Assembly: GCA_947474395.1 (NCBI GenBank)
Contig: CANJID010000039.1
Location: 1-41,337, forward strand
DNA from: Caulobacterales bacterium
GTDB taxonomy: Bacteria > Pseudomonadota > Alphaproteobacteria > Caulobacterales > Caulobacteraceae
Reading direction: 5' to 3'
Length of the DNA stretch: 41,337 nucleotides
Shown: in pieces, positions 1 to 8,356 of the stretch
How positions within the stretch are numbered: position 1 is the first letter of the stretch
Layout: each line of letters begins with the position of its first letter
Notes under the pieces: model-generated
Databases searched by the model: none
What the model was told of the DNA's origin: nothing
What the model saw: the letters and a program-made list of their open reading frames with translations, nothing else
Translations under genes and position numbers: made by a program

Positions 1-801
<801 letters not shown>

Positions 802-846
802 GAACTGCGGCTTGAGCAGCGCCCTGCGAGCCGCCAAGGAAACGTC

Positions 847-1409
847 ATGTCCATCGAACCGCCCCTCCCCGTCGAGATCGTCGAGTTCTGGCGCGCCGCC
901 GGCCACGCCCGCTGGTTCGGCAAGTCCGACGCCTTCGACGCCGAGCTTCGGGACCGCTTCGAGACCGCCCACTTCGCCGCCTCCCGCGGCGAGTTCAGCC
1001 ATTGGGCGGAGACGGCCGAGGGCGCCCTGGCCCTGCTGATCCTGGTCGACCAGGTCCCCGCAACATCTTCCGCGGCTCCGCCCACGCCTTCGCCACCGAC
1101 CCCCTGGCCCGCGGCGTGGCGGAAGGCTCCCTGGCCAAGGGCTTCGACCGCGACGTCGAGCCGGCCCTGCGCCCCTTCTTCTACCTGCCGTACGAGCATT
1201 CGGAGGCGCTTGAACACCAGGACCGCGCCGTCGCCCTCTGCGAAGCCCACCGCGACGAGACCGGCGACGAGGCCACCCTGAAGTGGGCCCTCCTCCACCG
1301 GGACATCATCCGCCGCTTCGGCCGCTTCCCCCACCGCAACGCCCCCTTCGGCCGCGAGACCACGGCCGAAGAGCGCGCCTTCCTCGACGAAGGCGGCTTC
1401 GCGGGCTGA
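847..1409 (+). pseudogene. DUF924 family protein, frameshifted
   Basis: The reading frame from the ATG at 847 (MSIEPPLPVEIVEFWRAAG) gives the N-terminal half of a DUF924 protein up to LALLILVDQVP. The next expected family residues (RNIFRGSAHAFATDPLARG) continue in another frame to the stop at 1407-1409, with the typical YLPYEHSE, LKWALLHRDIIRRFGRFPHRN and EERAFL blocks. The switch happens at a run of four C at 1056-1059, and restoring one C would rejoin the frames into about 187 residues, the normal family length. Either a real one-base deletion or a sequencing error in a homopolymer. The function of DUF924 is not known; it is predicted soluble and alpha-helical. Confidence 0.85.
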
Positions 1410-1429
1410 GCGCGCGCGCGCGACGCCCC

Positions 1430-2053
1430 CTACTTCCCCTTCCCCGCCAGGAACGCCGCCGCGAGGGCGTCCAGGTCGTCGATCGGGTTGCCCGGCCCGG
1501 AGGTGCGCGTCTTGATGAACTCGTTCAGCACATTGCGCCGGGCGAACAGCCACTGGCCGTTCGTCTTGACCAGCTCGTCCTCGTAGAGGCCGTAGGTCCC
1601 CATCTTCATGGTGTTGCCCGGCCCGTGGTTGGCCATCTCCAGCCAGAGCGAGCGGGCCCAGGCGCGGCTGCCCTCCACCCGGATCGACGACTGCAGGATC
1701 ACGTGGCGCAGCTTGGCCTTCTTGCCGTCCTCGGTGTGGTAGGAGCGGGCGATCCCTTCGGCGAACCGCGCCACCTCGGCCTTGATCGCCGCGCGGCCCT
1801 TGTGCTTGCCGCTGGCGAATTCGAGCTCCCCGTCGGGGGCGAAGGTCGCCGCATAGGCGTCGAAATCGTCGTAGTCGATCGCGAACAGATAGCGGGCCAT
1901 CAGGTCCTCGATCTGCGCCCGGTCCTGCCCATAGGTCGCCGAATACTTCGGCTGCTGCGCCGCCGCGCCCGACACGGTCCCGCCGAGCAGCAGCGCCACG
2001 GCCGCCGCCCCCAGACACGCCTTCGCGCACCTGCGCATCACGCTCATCTTCAT
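1430..2053 (-). CDS. Secreted SnoaL-like (NTF2-fold) protein
   Basis: 207 residues with an N-terminal signal peptide (about residues 1-32, hydrophobic stretch ending AAAQQ), then a SnoaL_4/NTF2-like domain: AQIEDLMARYLFAIDYDDFDAYA, TFAPDGELEF, and a late LFARRNVLNEF block. NTF2-fold proteins are small cone-shaped barrels used as ring dehydratases, isomerases or ligand binders; no specific activity can be read here. The ATG at 2053 has a purine-rich GGGGAGG upstream. It lies 65 bases behind an exported-looking SDR gene on the same strand, so the two probably form a two-gene unit. Location inferred: periplasm. Confidence 0.8.
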   Translation of the reverse strand: MKMSVMRRCAKACLGAAAVALLLGGTVSGAAAQQPKYSATYGQDRAQIEDLMARYLFAIDYDDFDAYAATFAPDGELEFASGKHKGRAAIKAEVARFAEGIARSYHTEDGKKAKLRHVILQSSIRVEGSRAWARSLWLEMANHGPGNTMKMGTYGLYEDELVKTNGQWLFARRNVLNEFIKTRTSGPGNPIDDLDALAAAFLAGKGK

Positions 2054-2118
2054 CCTGCCGCCTCCCCTTACAAACGCCGCCCAAAAACGCCGCTAAGCGG
2101 CTCTCTTCTTGTTAAGTC

Positions 2119-3024
2119 CTACTTCGCCGAAACCCCGGTCAGCTCCGCGCTCACCTTCATCAGCCGCTCCCGGGCCGCCGCATCATAGGGCTGCGCATTG
2201 GACGCCCGGACGGCCTTGCCCCCGACATAGTAGGCGCCGGCTTCGAGCGTGGGCGCCAGGATCAACGACATCACGTGGTCCCGCCCCTCGTCCACGCTCG
2301 TCATCGGCGCCACGCCCATCCCGCGCACCATGGCGGTGCCCATCATCGAGGCCGGATGCAGGGCGATCATGGTGATACCCTCCCTGGCGAAGGACGGCGC
2401 AAGCGCGACCGTCATCGACACCTGCGCCCCCTTGCTCTGGCCATAGCCCCGGCGGTCCGCGCCGGGCTTCTCAAGCATGATGTCGTCGAAGTCGATCGGG
2501 CTCTGGGCGATGGACGAGATATTGACCACGCGGGACGGCGCGGCGGCCGCCAGGTTCGGCCGCAGCCGGTTCGTCAGCACCCAGCCGGCCAGGTAGTTCA
2601 CCTGGAACTGCAGCTCGTGCCCGTCGGCGCTGGTGCGGCGCGGCTGGCCGGCAGGCACGAGCACCCCGGCGTTGTTCACCAGCAGGGAAAGCTTCGGATA
2701 CCGCCGGGCGATGGTGTCGGCGAAGTCCCGCACCGCCTGCAGCGACGCGAAGTCGGAGCGCACGAACACCGCCGATCCCTTGCCGGACCTGGCGATCTCA
2801 TCCACCAGCTTGGCGCCCTCCTCGGCGTTGCGCCCGTGCACGATCACCTGCGCCCCCTCCCCGGCCAGCGCCAGGGCCACGGACTTGCCAAGCCCGTCGG
2901 TGGACCCGGTGACCAGCACCGTCTTGCCCGCATAGGCCCCCCGAGACACGGCGGCGTCCGCCCCGCCCGCCAGGACCAGCATCCCCGCCACCGCCACGAC
3001 CAGCGAAACGATCCACCCACGCAT
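2119..3024 (-). CDS. SDR-family NAD(P)-dependent oxidoreductase with N-terminal export or anchor segment
   Basis: Short-chain dehydrogenase, about 301 residues. Cofactor motif TGSTDGLG (about residues 39-46), NNAG (about 117), the serine of NISS (about 170) and the YGQSK catalytic pair Tyr194/Lys198 are all present, so it should be active. It resembles the retinol-dehydrogenase-like branch. The first 25 residues are a hydrophobic segment ending AGGADAA, which looks like a signal peptide or membrane anchor; there is no twin arginine. An ATG at 3039 is also in frame, but the ATG at 3024 has a GGGAG site six bases upstream and is preferred. Same strand as, and just upstream of, the SnoaL-like gene. 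Substrate unknown. Confidence 0.82.
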   Translation of the reverse strand: MRGWIVSLVVAVAGMLVLAGGADAAVSRGAYAGKTVLVTGSTDGLGKSVALALAGEGAQVIVHGRNAEEGAKLVDEIARSGKGSAVFVRSDFASLQAVRDFADTIARRYPKLSLLVNNAGVLVPAGQPRRTSADGHELQFQVNYLAGWVLTNRLRPNLAAAAPSRVVNISSIAQSPIDFDDIMLEKPGADRRGYGQSKGAQVSMTVALAPSFAREGITMIALHPASMMGTAMVRGMGVAPMTSVDEGRDHVMSLILAPTLEAGAYYVGGKAVRASNAQPYDAAARERLMKVSAELTGVSAK

Positions 3025-3088
3025 GACGTACTCCCTCATCTGATGGGACTTCGCTGACAGGAACCCGTGCAGCCCGGAAGCGCAAGGT

Positions 3089-3138
3089 CTTCCCCCCGTG
3101 GGGGAAGGGTCGGCCCAGCGGGCCGACGAAGGGGGAAG
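3089..3138. repeat. Intergenic double-hairpin palindromic repeat
   Basis: Two consecutive inverted repeats: a C/G-run hairpin at 3089-3107 and the perfect GTCGGCCC/GGGCCGAC stem at 3109-3127, followed by GAAGGGGGAAG, which can pair back with the first arm. The layout is shared with the repeat at 5567-5682, which indicates a dispersed REP/MITE-like family of this genome. Confidence 0.65.
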
Positions 3139-3159
3139 TCCGTCAGGTCGCCCGATCCT

Positions 3160-3591
3160 TCAGACGGCGTCGTGGAAGATCACCCCCACGGTATGCCGCC
3201 TGCCCGTGTGCAGCCTGCTGACCCCGTGATTGAGCTTCACCTGATAGTCGCCGCGCACGCCCTTCATGGGCCGCCCCGCGACCGCGAAGACGGCGGCGTC
3301 GCCCTTGGAGAGCGGCAGGACCATGGGCCGGGTCTGCATGCGCGGCCTCTGCTCGGTCATGACGAACTCGCCGCCGGTGAAGTCCTCCCCCGGCTGGTCC
3401 AGGAGGACCGCGATCTGCAGCGGGAAGACATGCTCGCCGTAGAGGTCGCGGTGCAGGCAGTTGTAGTCCCCCGGCCCGTACCGCAGCAGCAGGGGCGTCG
3501 GCCGCGTCTGCCCCGCCGCGTGGCAGCGCGCCAGGAAGGCCGCGTGGTCGTCAGGAAACCGCACATCCTTCCCCAGGCGCGCCTGCCATCC
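3160..3591 (-). pseudogene. 2OG-Fe(II) oxygenase (prolyl-hydroxylase type), N-terminal half missing
   Basis: The surviving part codes the catalytic double-stranded beta-helix core. FPDDHAAFLARCHAAGQ leads in, then the iron ligands HRD in YNCLHRDLYGEHVFPLQ, DFTGGEFVMTEQRPRMQ, the distal His in NHGVSRLHTG and the 2-oxoglutarate-binding Arg near RRHTVGVIFHDA. Homologues of this group carry roughly 90-100 further residues before GWQARLG. Here the similarity stops near 3590, and the DUF2806-like gene starts divergently at 3651. Open frame continues to 3690, but its first 30 or so residues look like random GC-rich coding. Without its N-terminal region the protein may not fold; a late GTG start is possible. 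All visible metal and cosubstrate ligands are intact. Confidence 0.75.
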
Positions 3592-3650
3592 GTTGCCCTT
3601 CCGCCCGGGTGCGGTACGACTTCCTCGCCGCCGCCCAGCGTGAAGGCCAC

Positions 3651-4592
3651 ATGCACGACTTGAACCTGCCCGATTTACTGAACCAGGCAAACGAGGCCGT
3701 CACCAACTTGCCCGCCCCTGTGAAGACGGGAGCGCTTCAGGTTCTGACGCGTCTGGGCGGTCATATCTTCAAGCGAGCCGAGAAGAAGGCCGAGCGCGGC
3801 GACAAGGTGGCCGATGCCTTCGCGGCCGGACGAGCCAAGGTCATCGACCGTCTCGCCGAGGCCGCGGCCGAAAAAGCGGCCAGCGATCCCGAGCTGGTTG
3901 AGCGCGCACTCGACGTCATGCTGACCGAGAACCTGCGGAAGCAGGAGAACCGGGAGGCGGTCGCCTCCAACATGGCCGACGACCTGAAGGCCAGCGGCGA
4001 GGGCGACGGCGGCGAGATCGACGAAGACTGGCTCAACGTCTACTCCGAGCATGCGGCGAACGCTTCGACAGAGAAGATGCAGGCGCTCTGGGGCCGCGTA
4101 GCGGCCGGCGAGGTGCGCAAACCGGGCTCCTTCTCGCTGCGCACACTGCGTTTCCTCGCCGAGGTCGACAAGCCGACCGCCGACGAGTTCGAGAGCTTCG
4201 TGAAGCTAGGATTTGCGGACATCGTTCCGCGCACCGACGAATGGACCAAGGGGCCCGCCTACGTCCTCGCGATCAGCCTTGAAGAAGCCGGACTGATCTT
4301 TTTCGACCAGTTCATGTCGCGGACCATTCATCTCGAGAACGGCGTCGGCCACCTCATTGGGATGCAGTTCGGACTGGAAACCCGCAAGGAAGGCGCCGAG
4401 AGCGTCCAACTCCCGATCATGCGACTCTCGCGGATCGGTCGGGAGATTAAATCGATCCTTCCGCCTCACGACGAACGCGAGGGTCTGCGGAGAGCGGCCG
4501 AGTTGCTCAAGAAGGATGGCGCCGCCGTGAAGCTGGGGACGTTAAGGCGCACGGGCCCAGAAATAAGGTTCTTCGGGATCGAAGATCTTTAA
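3651..4592 (+). CDS. DUF2806-like protein of unknown function
   Basis: 313 residues from the ATG at 3651, which has a GAAGG sequence seven bases upstream; a GTG at 3609 would add 14 residues of poor character. Soluble, no signal peptide or membrane segment. Residues about 25-110 are charged and helical (KRAEKKAERGDKVADAF). The best-known feature is MQALWGRVAAGEVRKPG followed by SFSLRTLRFLAEV (about residues 140-170), which I recognise from DUF2806-type proteins. A C-terminal domain with EEAGLIFFD and RLSRIGREIK follows. Its base composition is visibly less GC-rich than its neighbours, and it sits inside the ilv block exactly where an oxygenase gene is truncated. Both facts suggest an acquired accessory gene. 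The biochemical role is not known. Confidence 0.7.
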   Translation: MHDLNLPDLLNQANEAVTNLPAPVKTGALQVLTRLGGHIFKRAEKKAERGDKVADAFAAGRAKVIDRLAEAAAEKAASDPELVERALDVMLTENLRKQENREAVASNMADDLKASGEGDGGEIDEDWLNVYSEHAANASTEKMQALWGRVAAGEVRKPGSFSLRTLRFLAEVDKPTADEFESFVKLGFADIVPRTDEWTKGPAYVLAISLEEAGLIFFDQFMSRTIHLENGVGHLIGMQFGLETRKEGAESVQLPIMRLSRIGREIKSILPPHDEREGLRRAAELLKKDGAAVKLGTLRRTGPEIRFFGIEDL

Positions 4593-4624
4593 GAGCCTAG
4601 TCTTGCTCTTGCCTCACTAGCCTC

Positions 4625-5182
4625 CTACCCCCGCTCCTTCCCCCGGATGATCGACAGCACCCCGGTGCGCGACATCTCCACCAGCCCCAGCGGCCGCATC
4701 AAATCGGCGAACTGGTCGATCTTGGAGGGGGGCCCGGTGAGTTCGAAGATGAAGCTCTCGTGGGTGGTGTCGATCACGTGGGCGCGGAAGATGTCGGCGA
4801 TGCGCAGGGCCTCGGCGCGTTTCTCGCCGTCGCCGCGCACCTTCACCAGGGCGAGCTCGCGCTCCACCCCGCGGATGTCGCGGGCCACGTCGGCCACCTG
4901 GCGCACCTGGACCATCTTCTCGAGCTGGGCGCGGATCTGCTCCAGCACGTGGGCGGCGCCGCGGGTGACGATGGTGATGCGCGAGGTGTGGGCGGCCCGG
5001 TCGGTTTCGGCCACCGTCAGGCTCTCGATGTTGTAGCCGCGGGCGGAGAACATCCCCACCACCCGGTGCAGGACCCCCGGCTCGTTGTCCACCAGCACCG
5101 AGAAGGTCGCGCGGGTGTCCGCCTCGTCCACGTGGGAGAGGTCGTAGGCCGAAGCCGGCTGCAGGGGATCGTCTTCGGCCAT
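4625..5182 (-). CDS. ilvN: Acetolactate synthase small (regulatory) subunit
   Basis: 185 residues. An N-terminal ACT domain (about 25-100: FSVLVDNEPGVLHRVVGMFSARGYNI, SLTVAETD) binds the feedback inhibitor valine in this family. A C-terminal ALS_ss_C domain (about 105-180: ELALVKVRGDG, ITP-like IADIFRAHVIDTT) follows. It stabilises and regulates the IlvB catalytic subunit. It lies downstream of ilvB on the same strand with a small NTF2-like gene between them, so it is probably expressed from the ilvB promoter and its attenuator. The gene is complete and of normal family length. Confidence 0.97.
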   Translation of the reverse strand: MAEDDPLQPASAYDLSHVDEADTRATFSVLVDNEPGVLHRVVGMFSARGYNIESLTVAETDRAAHTSRITIVTRGAAHVLEQIRAQLEKMVQVRQVADVARDIRGVERELALVKVRGDGEKRAEALRIADIFRAHVIDTTHESFIFELTGPPSKIDQFADLMRPLGLVEMSRTGVLSIIRGKERG

Positions 5183-5193
5183 TGGGGTCCGTT

Positions 5194-5550
5194 TCAGGCT
5201 ATCGGCGGATCGTAGAACACCCGCGCTTCGACCACCTTGCCCTCCGCGTCAAGGGACATGGTCTCCACCGCCGTGCGCCCGTCCTCGCCGGTGAAGATGA
5301 TGGCGACGCCGGAGCGGTCCACGCAGACCTGCTGCAGGGCGAAATGCAGGCCCGGCCGGTTGGCCAGGCCCCGGGCGAAATAGGGGCGCAGGGCATGGCG
5401 GCCGCGCAGGGTGTCGGTCGCCCCGTCGGTGAAGCCCAGGACCTTGGGCGAGCGGAACACCACATCGTCGGCGTAGTGCTCCAGGATCGCGCCGAGGTGG
5501 CGCGCGTTCCAGTCCGCGATCCAGGCATTCGCGAAGGCTTGCAGGTCCAT
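5194..5550 (-). CDS. NTF2-like / SnoaL-like protein
   Basis: 118 residues with a single NTF2-like domain: MDLQAFANAWIADWNARHL, EHYADDVVF, DTLRGRHALRPYF, VVEARVFYDPP. The ATG at 5550 is chosen over an upstream in-frame GTG (5562) because GAGGAGA stands just before it. No signal peptide, so cytosolic. It is inserted between ilvB and ilvN, 11 bases before ilvN, and is likely cotranscribed with them. No enzyme activity can be assigned; nothing ties it directly to branched-chain synthesis beyond position. Confidence 0.82.
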   Translation of the reverse strand: MDLQAFANAWIADWNARHLGAILEHYADDVVFRSPKVLGFTDGATDTLRGRHALRPYFARGLANRPGLHFALQQVCVDRSGVAIIFTGEDGRTAVETMSLDAEGKVVEARVFYDPPIA

Positions 5551-5566
5551 GGCTCTCCTCACTCTG

Positions 5567-5682
5567 CCCCCTCTGGGGGAAGTGTCCGCCCGAACGGGCG
5601 GACGAAGGGGGCTGAAGGGCGCGACCGGTCCTGAGAGCGGGTCCCCCTTCCCGCCCTTCGGGCGTACTTCCCCCAGAGGGGG
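5567..5682. repeat. Pair of inverted palindromic repeat units between ilvB and the NTF2-like gene
   Basis: One unit (5567-5611) runs CCCCCTCTGGGGGAAG, then the perfect stem GTCCGCCC/GGGCGGAC (5584-5603), then GAAGGGGG. A second, related unit in the opposite orientation ends with CTTCCCCCAGAGGGGG (about 5667-5682). Same element family as 3089-3138. As RNA the whole block would fold into one large structure inside the ilvB-ilvN transcript. Confidence 0.7.
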
Positions 5683-5691
5683 AAGAGTAAT

Positions 5692-7512
5692 TCACACCAG
5701 CCGCTTGCCCGCCTCGTCGATCACCGTGCCGATGTCCACCGCCGCCGCGGCGTCGCCCAGCAGCATGTCGTTGTGGGCCTTGCCGGAGGGGATCATCGGG
5801 AAGCAGTTCTCGGCCTTCTCCACCCGGCAGTCGAAGATCACCGGGCCCGGGGTGTCGATCATCTGCATGATCTTGGCGTCGAGCTCGTCGGGCGTGTCGG
5901 CGCGGATGCCGGTGGCGCCGAAGGCCTCGGCCATCTTCACGAAGTCCGGCAGGCTGTCCGAATAGGACTGGCTGTAGCGCTCCCCGTGCAGCAGTTGCTG
6001 CCACTGGCGCACCATCCCCATCCACTCGTTGTTGAGGATGAAGATCTTGATCGGCAGCTTGAACTGAACCGCCGTCGACATCTCCTGCATGGTCATCTGC
6101 ACCGAGGCCTCGCCGGCGATGTCGATGACCAGGGCGTCGGGGTGGGCGGTCTGCACGCCCACGGCGGCCGGCAGGCCGTAGCCCATGGTGCCCAGGCCCC
6201 CCGACGTCATCCAGCGGTTGGGCTCCTCGAAGTGGAAGAACTGGGCCGCCCACATCTGGTGCTGGCCCACTTCGGTCGTGATGTAGACGTCGCGGCCGCG
6301 GGTCAGCTCGTACAGCCGCTGAACCGCGTACTGCGGCTTGATGGTGGTCTGCGACGGCTGGTAGGCGAAGCCGTTGCGGGCGCGCCAGGTCTCGATCTGG
6401 TCCCACCAGGGCTTCAGGACCGCCCGGTCCGGGGTGGCCTTGCGGGCGTTCCAGGCGGCCAGCATCTGCTCCAGCACATGGCCGGCGTCGCCGATGATGC
6501 CGACGTCGGTCTTGATCACCTTGTTGATGGACGAGGGATCGACGTCGATGTGGATCTTCTTGGACCCCGGCGAGAAGGCGTCCAGGCGCCCCGTGACCCG
6601 GTCGTCGAAGCGGGCGCCGACGGCGATCATCACGTCGCAGTCGTGCATGGCGTGGTTGGCCTCCCAGGCGCCGTGCATCCCCACCATCCCCAGCCACTGC
6701 GGGTCGGAGGCCGGATAGGCGCCCAGGCCCATCAGGGTGGAGGTGATCGGGGCCTGGGTGGCGCGGACCAGTTCGCGTAAGAGCGCGCTGGCGCGGGGGC
6801 CGGCGTTGATGACGCCGCCGCCCGAGTAGAAGACCGGGCGTTTCGCGTTGGCGATCAGCTCGATGGCTTCCGCGATCTTGCCGGCGTCGCCCTTGGTGCG
6901 CGGCTTGTAGGCGTGGTTGAAGGTCACCTCGTCCGGCCCGACATAGACGCCGGTGGCGAACTGCACGTCCTTGGGGATGTCGATCAGCACCGGGCCGGGG
7001 CGCCCCGACCGCGCGATGTGGAAGCACTCATGGATGGTGCGCGCCAGCTCGTTGACGTCACGGACCAGGACGTTGTGCTTGGTGCAGGAGCGGGTGATCC
7101 CGACGGTGTCGCACTCCTGGAAGGCGTCCGAGCCGATCAGGTGGGTGGGGACCTGCCCCGTCAGCACCACCAGGGGGATGGAATCCATCAGGGCGTCGGT
7201 GATGCCGGTGACCGCGTTGGTCGCGCCCGGCCCCGAGGTGACCAGGACCACGCCGGGGCGCCCCGTCGAGCGGGCGTAGCCCTCGGCCGCGTGGGTCGCG
7301 CCCTGCTCGTGGCGGACCAGGATGTGGCGCAGGCGCTCGCCGTGCTCGGTGTTGTCCTGGAACAGGGCGTCATAGATCGGCAGGACCGCCCCGCCCGGAT
7401 AGCCGAACAGGGTGTCGACGCCCTGGTCGATGAGCGCCCGCACGACGATCTCCGCGCCCGTCATGGTGCGGGTGATCGGGGTCGTTTCGGTGATCGGTTC
7501 TTGCAGGCTCAT
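5692..7512 (-). CDS. ilvB: Acetolactate synthase large (catalytic) subunit
   Basis: Thiamine-diphosphate enzyme that condenses two pyruvates (or pyruvate and 2-ketobutyrate) in the first common step of branched-chain amino acid synthesis. 606 residues. The catalytic Glu lies in RHEQGATHAAEGYAR, and the FAD/central domain contains TDVGIIGDAGHVLEQM. The C-terminal ThDP/Mg motif reads DIAGEASVQM with NNEWMGMV; the usual GDG appears as GEA, a variant I know from other alphaproteobacteria. The ATG at 7512 has GGAG upstream. It is preceded by an attenuator (7551-7661) and followed by an NTF2-like gene and ilvN. Confidence 0.97.
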   Translation of the reverse strand: MSLQEPITETTPITRTMTGAEIVVRALIDQGVDTLFGYPGGAVLPIYDALFQDNTEHGERLRHILVRHEQGATHAAEGYARSTGRPGVVLVTSGPGATNAVTGITDALMDSIPLVVLTGQVPTHLIGSDAFQECDTVGITRSCTKHNVLVRDVNELARTIHECFHIARSGRPGPVLIDIPKDVQFATGVYVGPDEVTFNHAYKPRTKGDAGKIAEAIELIANAKRPVFYSGGGVINAGPRASALLRELVRATQAPITSTLMGLGAYPASDPQWLGMVGMHGAWEANHAMHDCDVMIAVGARFDDRVTGRLDAFSPGSKKIHIDVDPSSINKVIKTDVGIIGDAGHVLEQMLAAWNARKATPDRAVLKPWWDQIETWRARNGFAYQPSQTTIKPQYAVQRLYELTRGRDVYITTEVGQHQMWAAQFFHFEEPNRWMTSGGLGTMGYGLPAAVGVQTAHPDALVIDIAGEASVQMTMQEMSTAVQFKLPIKIFILNNEWMGMVRQWQQLLHGERYSQSYSDSLPDFVKMAEAFGATGIRADTPDELDAKIMQMIDTPGPVIFDCRVEKAENCFPMIPSGKAHNDMLLGDAAAAVDIGTVIDEAGKRLV

Positions 7513-7550
7513 CGGTAAAGCTCCAGGGCGGAGGGCGTTGGATTATAGGC

Positions 7551-7577
7551 ATGAAAAAAGGCCCCGGGGGGCCTTTG
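7551..7577 (-). terminator. Intrinsic terminator of the ilvB attenuator
   Basis: On the minus strand AAAGGCCCC, two C, GGGGCCTTT and further T form a strong stem with a U-run, 40 bases before the ilvB start. With the leader peptide and the long upstream stem it has the layout of an amino-acid-biosynthesis attenuator. Confidence 0.85.
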
Positions 7578-7580
7578 GCG

Positions 7581-7635
7581 TGCGCGACCGCTTACGCGGG
7601 TTGATCCTCCAAGGGATCACCCGGCTACGGTCGCG
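7581..7635 (-). promoter_or_regulatory. Alternative leader stem of the ilvB attenuator
   Basis: On the minus strand GCGACCG pairs with CGGTCGC about 45 bases later, and inside it GGGTGATCC pairs with GGATCAACCC around a CTTGGA loop. The stem covers the leader-peptide stop codon, so a ribosome stalled on, or released from, the leader would change the fold. The exact antiterminator cannot be settled by eye. Confidence 0.55.
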
Positions 7636-7661
7636 CTCCGAAGTACGGTGTGCTGGCGCAC
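7617..7661 (-). CDS. ilvB leader peptide (attenuator control peptide)
   Basis: GTG start at 7661 with GGAGAGG eight bases upstream, followed by 13 codons and TGA. The peptide reads MRQHTVLRSATVAG, with Val-Leu in tandem, another Val and two Ala near its end. In attenuators the regulated amino acids are enriched in the leader; valine and leucine are end products of this pathway. Attenuation of ilvBN is, as I recall, established in Caulobacter crescentus. Inferred from sequence layout. Confidence 0.65.
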   Translation of the reverse strand: MRQHTVLRSATVAG

Positions 7662-7687
7662 GGTTGCCTCTCCAATAGACAGGCGAT

Positions 7688-7716
7688 CAGATCGCACAGG
7701 GCTTTTAGCGGGTCAA
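7688..7716 (-). promoter_or_regulatory. Probable ilvB leader promoter
   Basis: TTGACC (7716-7711, minus strand) is followed after 17 bases by GATCTG. Only the -35 is convincing; the position, about 25-30 bases before the leader peptide, is right. Confidence 0.35.
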
Positions 7717-7797
7717 GCTGGACCTCAAGGCTACGCTTTTGCGTTGATGCGTTCGAGGAGTATCCTCCTCTCAGCTTGCACACCTCGGGAGGGCTCC

Positions 7798-8280
7798 ATG
7801 AAGCCGCCTCTAGTGCTTATGGCCTTGATGCTCTGCGTATCAGCCGGCGCCGCCGCCGCCGCCATCTCCTCGGACGAGCTCATCCTGCGCAGCCGCGCCC
7901 GGGCGCCCGCGCCCAAGACCAATGTCGTGCTCCTGACCGTCCAGGGGGTCGAGGCGCCCGAGGCCCTGCCCGGCGCCTGCAAGGTCAGCGCCCTGGTCGA
8001 GGAGGTGCTGGAGGGAAGCTCCCTCACCAAGGGGATGGTCATCACCGTGCCCGTTCCCTGCGGCGCGGCGCCCCGTTTCCGCCGCGCGGGGACGCCCCTC
8101 ACCCGGTTCGAGCCGGAGGCGCTCACCGGCGCCAAGCAGGGCCTGGCCCGGCTGGACGAGGCCGGCGCCCTGGTCTGGCAGGGCCGCGCCAAGCTCTATC
8201 CGCGCTGGGGCTCCATCGTCGGTTTCCGCATCGTCGGCGAGGGCAAGACCTTCGTCGCCCCCGGCGGCGACCGCGTCTGA
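7798..8280 (+). CDS. Small secreted protein of unknown function
   Basis: 160 residues from the ATG at 7798, which has GGAGGG seven to twelve bases upstream; in-frame extension further 5' would run over the ilvB control region. A clear Sec signal peptide (MKPPLVLMALMLCVSAGAAA) is followed by a mature part with two cysteines about 35 residues apart (PGACKVSALVEEVLEG and VPVPCGAAPRF) that could form a disulfide. The pattern of beta-rich segments (VVLLTVQGVEAP, MVITVPVPC, GFRIVGEG) suggests a small beta domain. Divergent from ilvB. I do not recognise the family. Confidence 0.72.
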   Translation: MKPPLVLMALMLCVSAGAAAAAISSDELILRSRARAPAPKTNVVLLTVQGVEAPEALPGACKVSALVEEVLEGSSLTKGMVITVPVPCGAAPRFRRAGTPLTRFEPEALTGAKQGLARLDEAGALVWQGRAKLYPRWGSIVGFRIVGEGKTFVAPGGDRV

Positions 8281-8321
8281 TCTAAACAGCGAAAAAAATC
8301 TAAGCGCCGCTCAGTTTTTCC

Positions 8322-8350
8322 TTGACGCCTCTCCCCCCAGGTACCATTTA
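8322..8350 (+). promoter_or_regulatory. Promoter candidate for a small RNA
   Basis: TTGACG (8322-8327), a 17-base spacer and CATTTA (8345-8350) lie in a gap with no open reading frame, 60 bases ahead of a strong intrinsic terminator. The -35 is near-consensus and the -10 only fair. Confidence 0.4.
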
Positions 8351-8356
8351 GTCCAT

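Noticed and set aside
3609-3650. GTG start at 3609 for the DUF2806-like gene
   Set aside because: The extra 14 residues overlap the decayed oxygenase junction and lack a ribosome site; the ATG at 3651 is better placed.
4590-4612. AAGAGC/GCTCTT hairpin after the DUF2806-like gene as terminator
   Set aside because: Six weak pairs and no T-run behind it; not enough to call a terminator.
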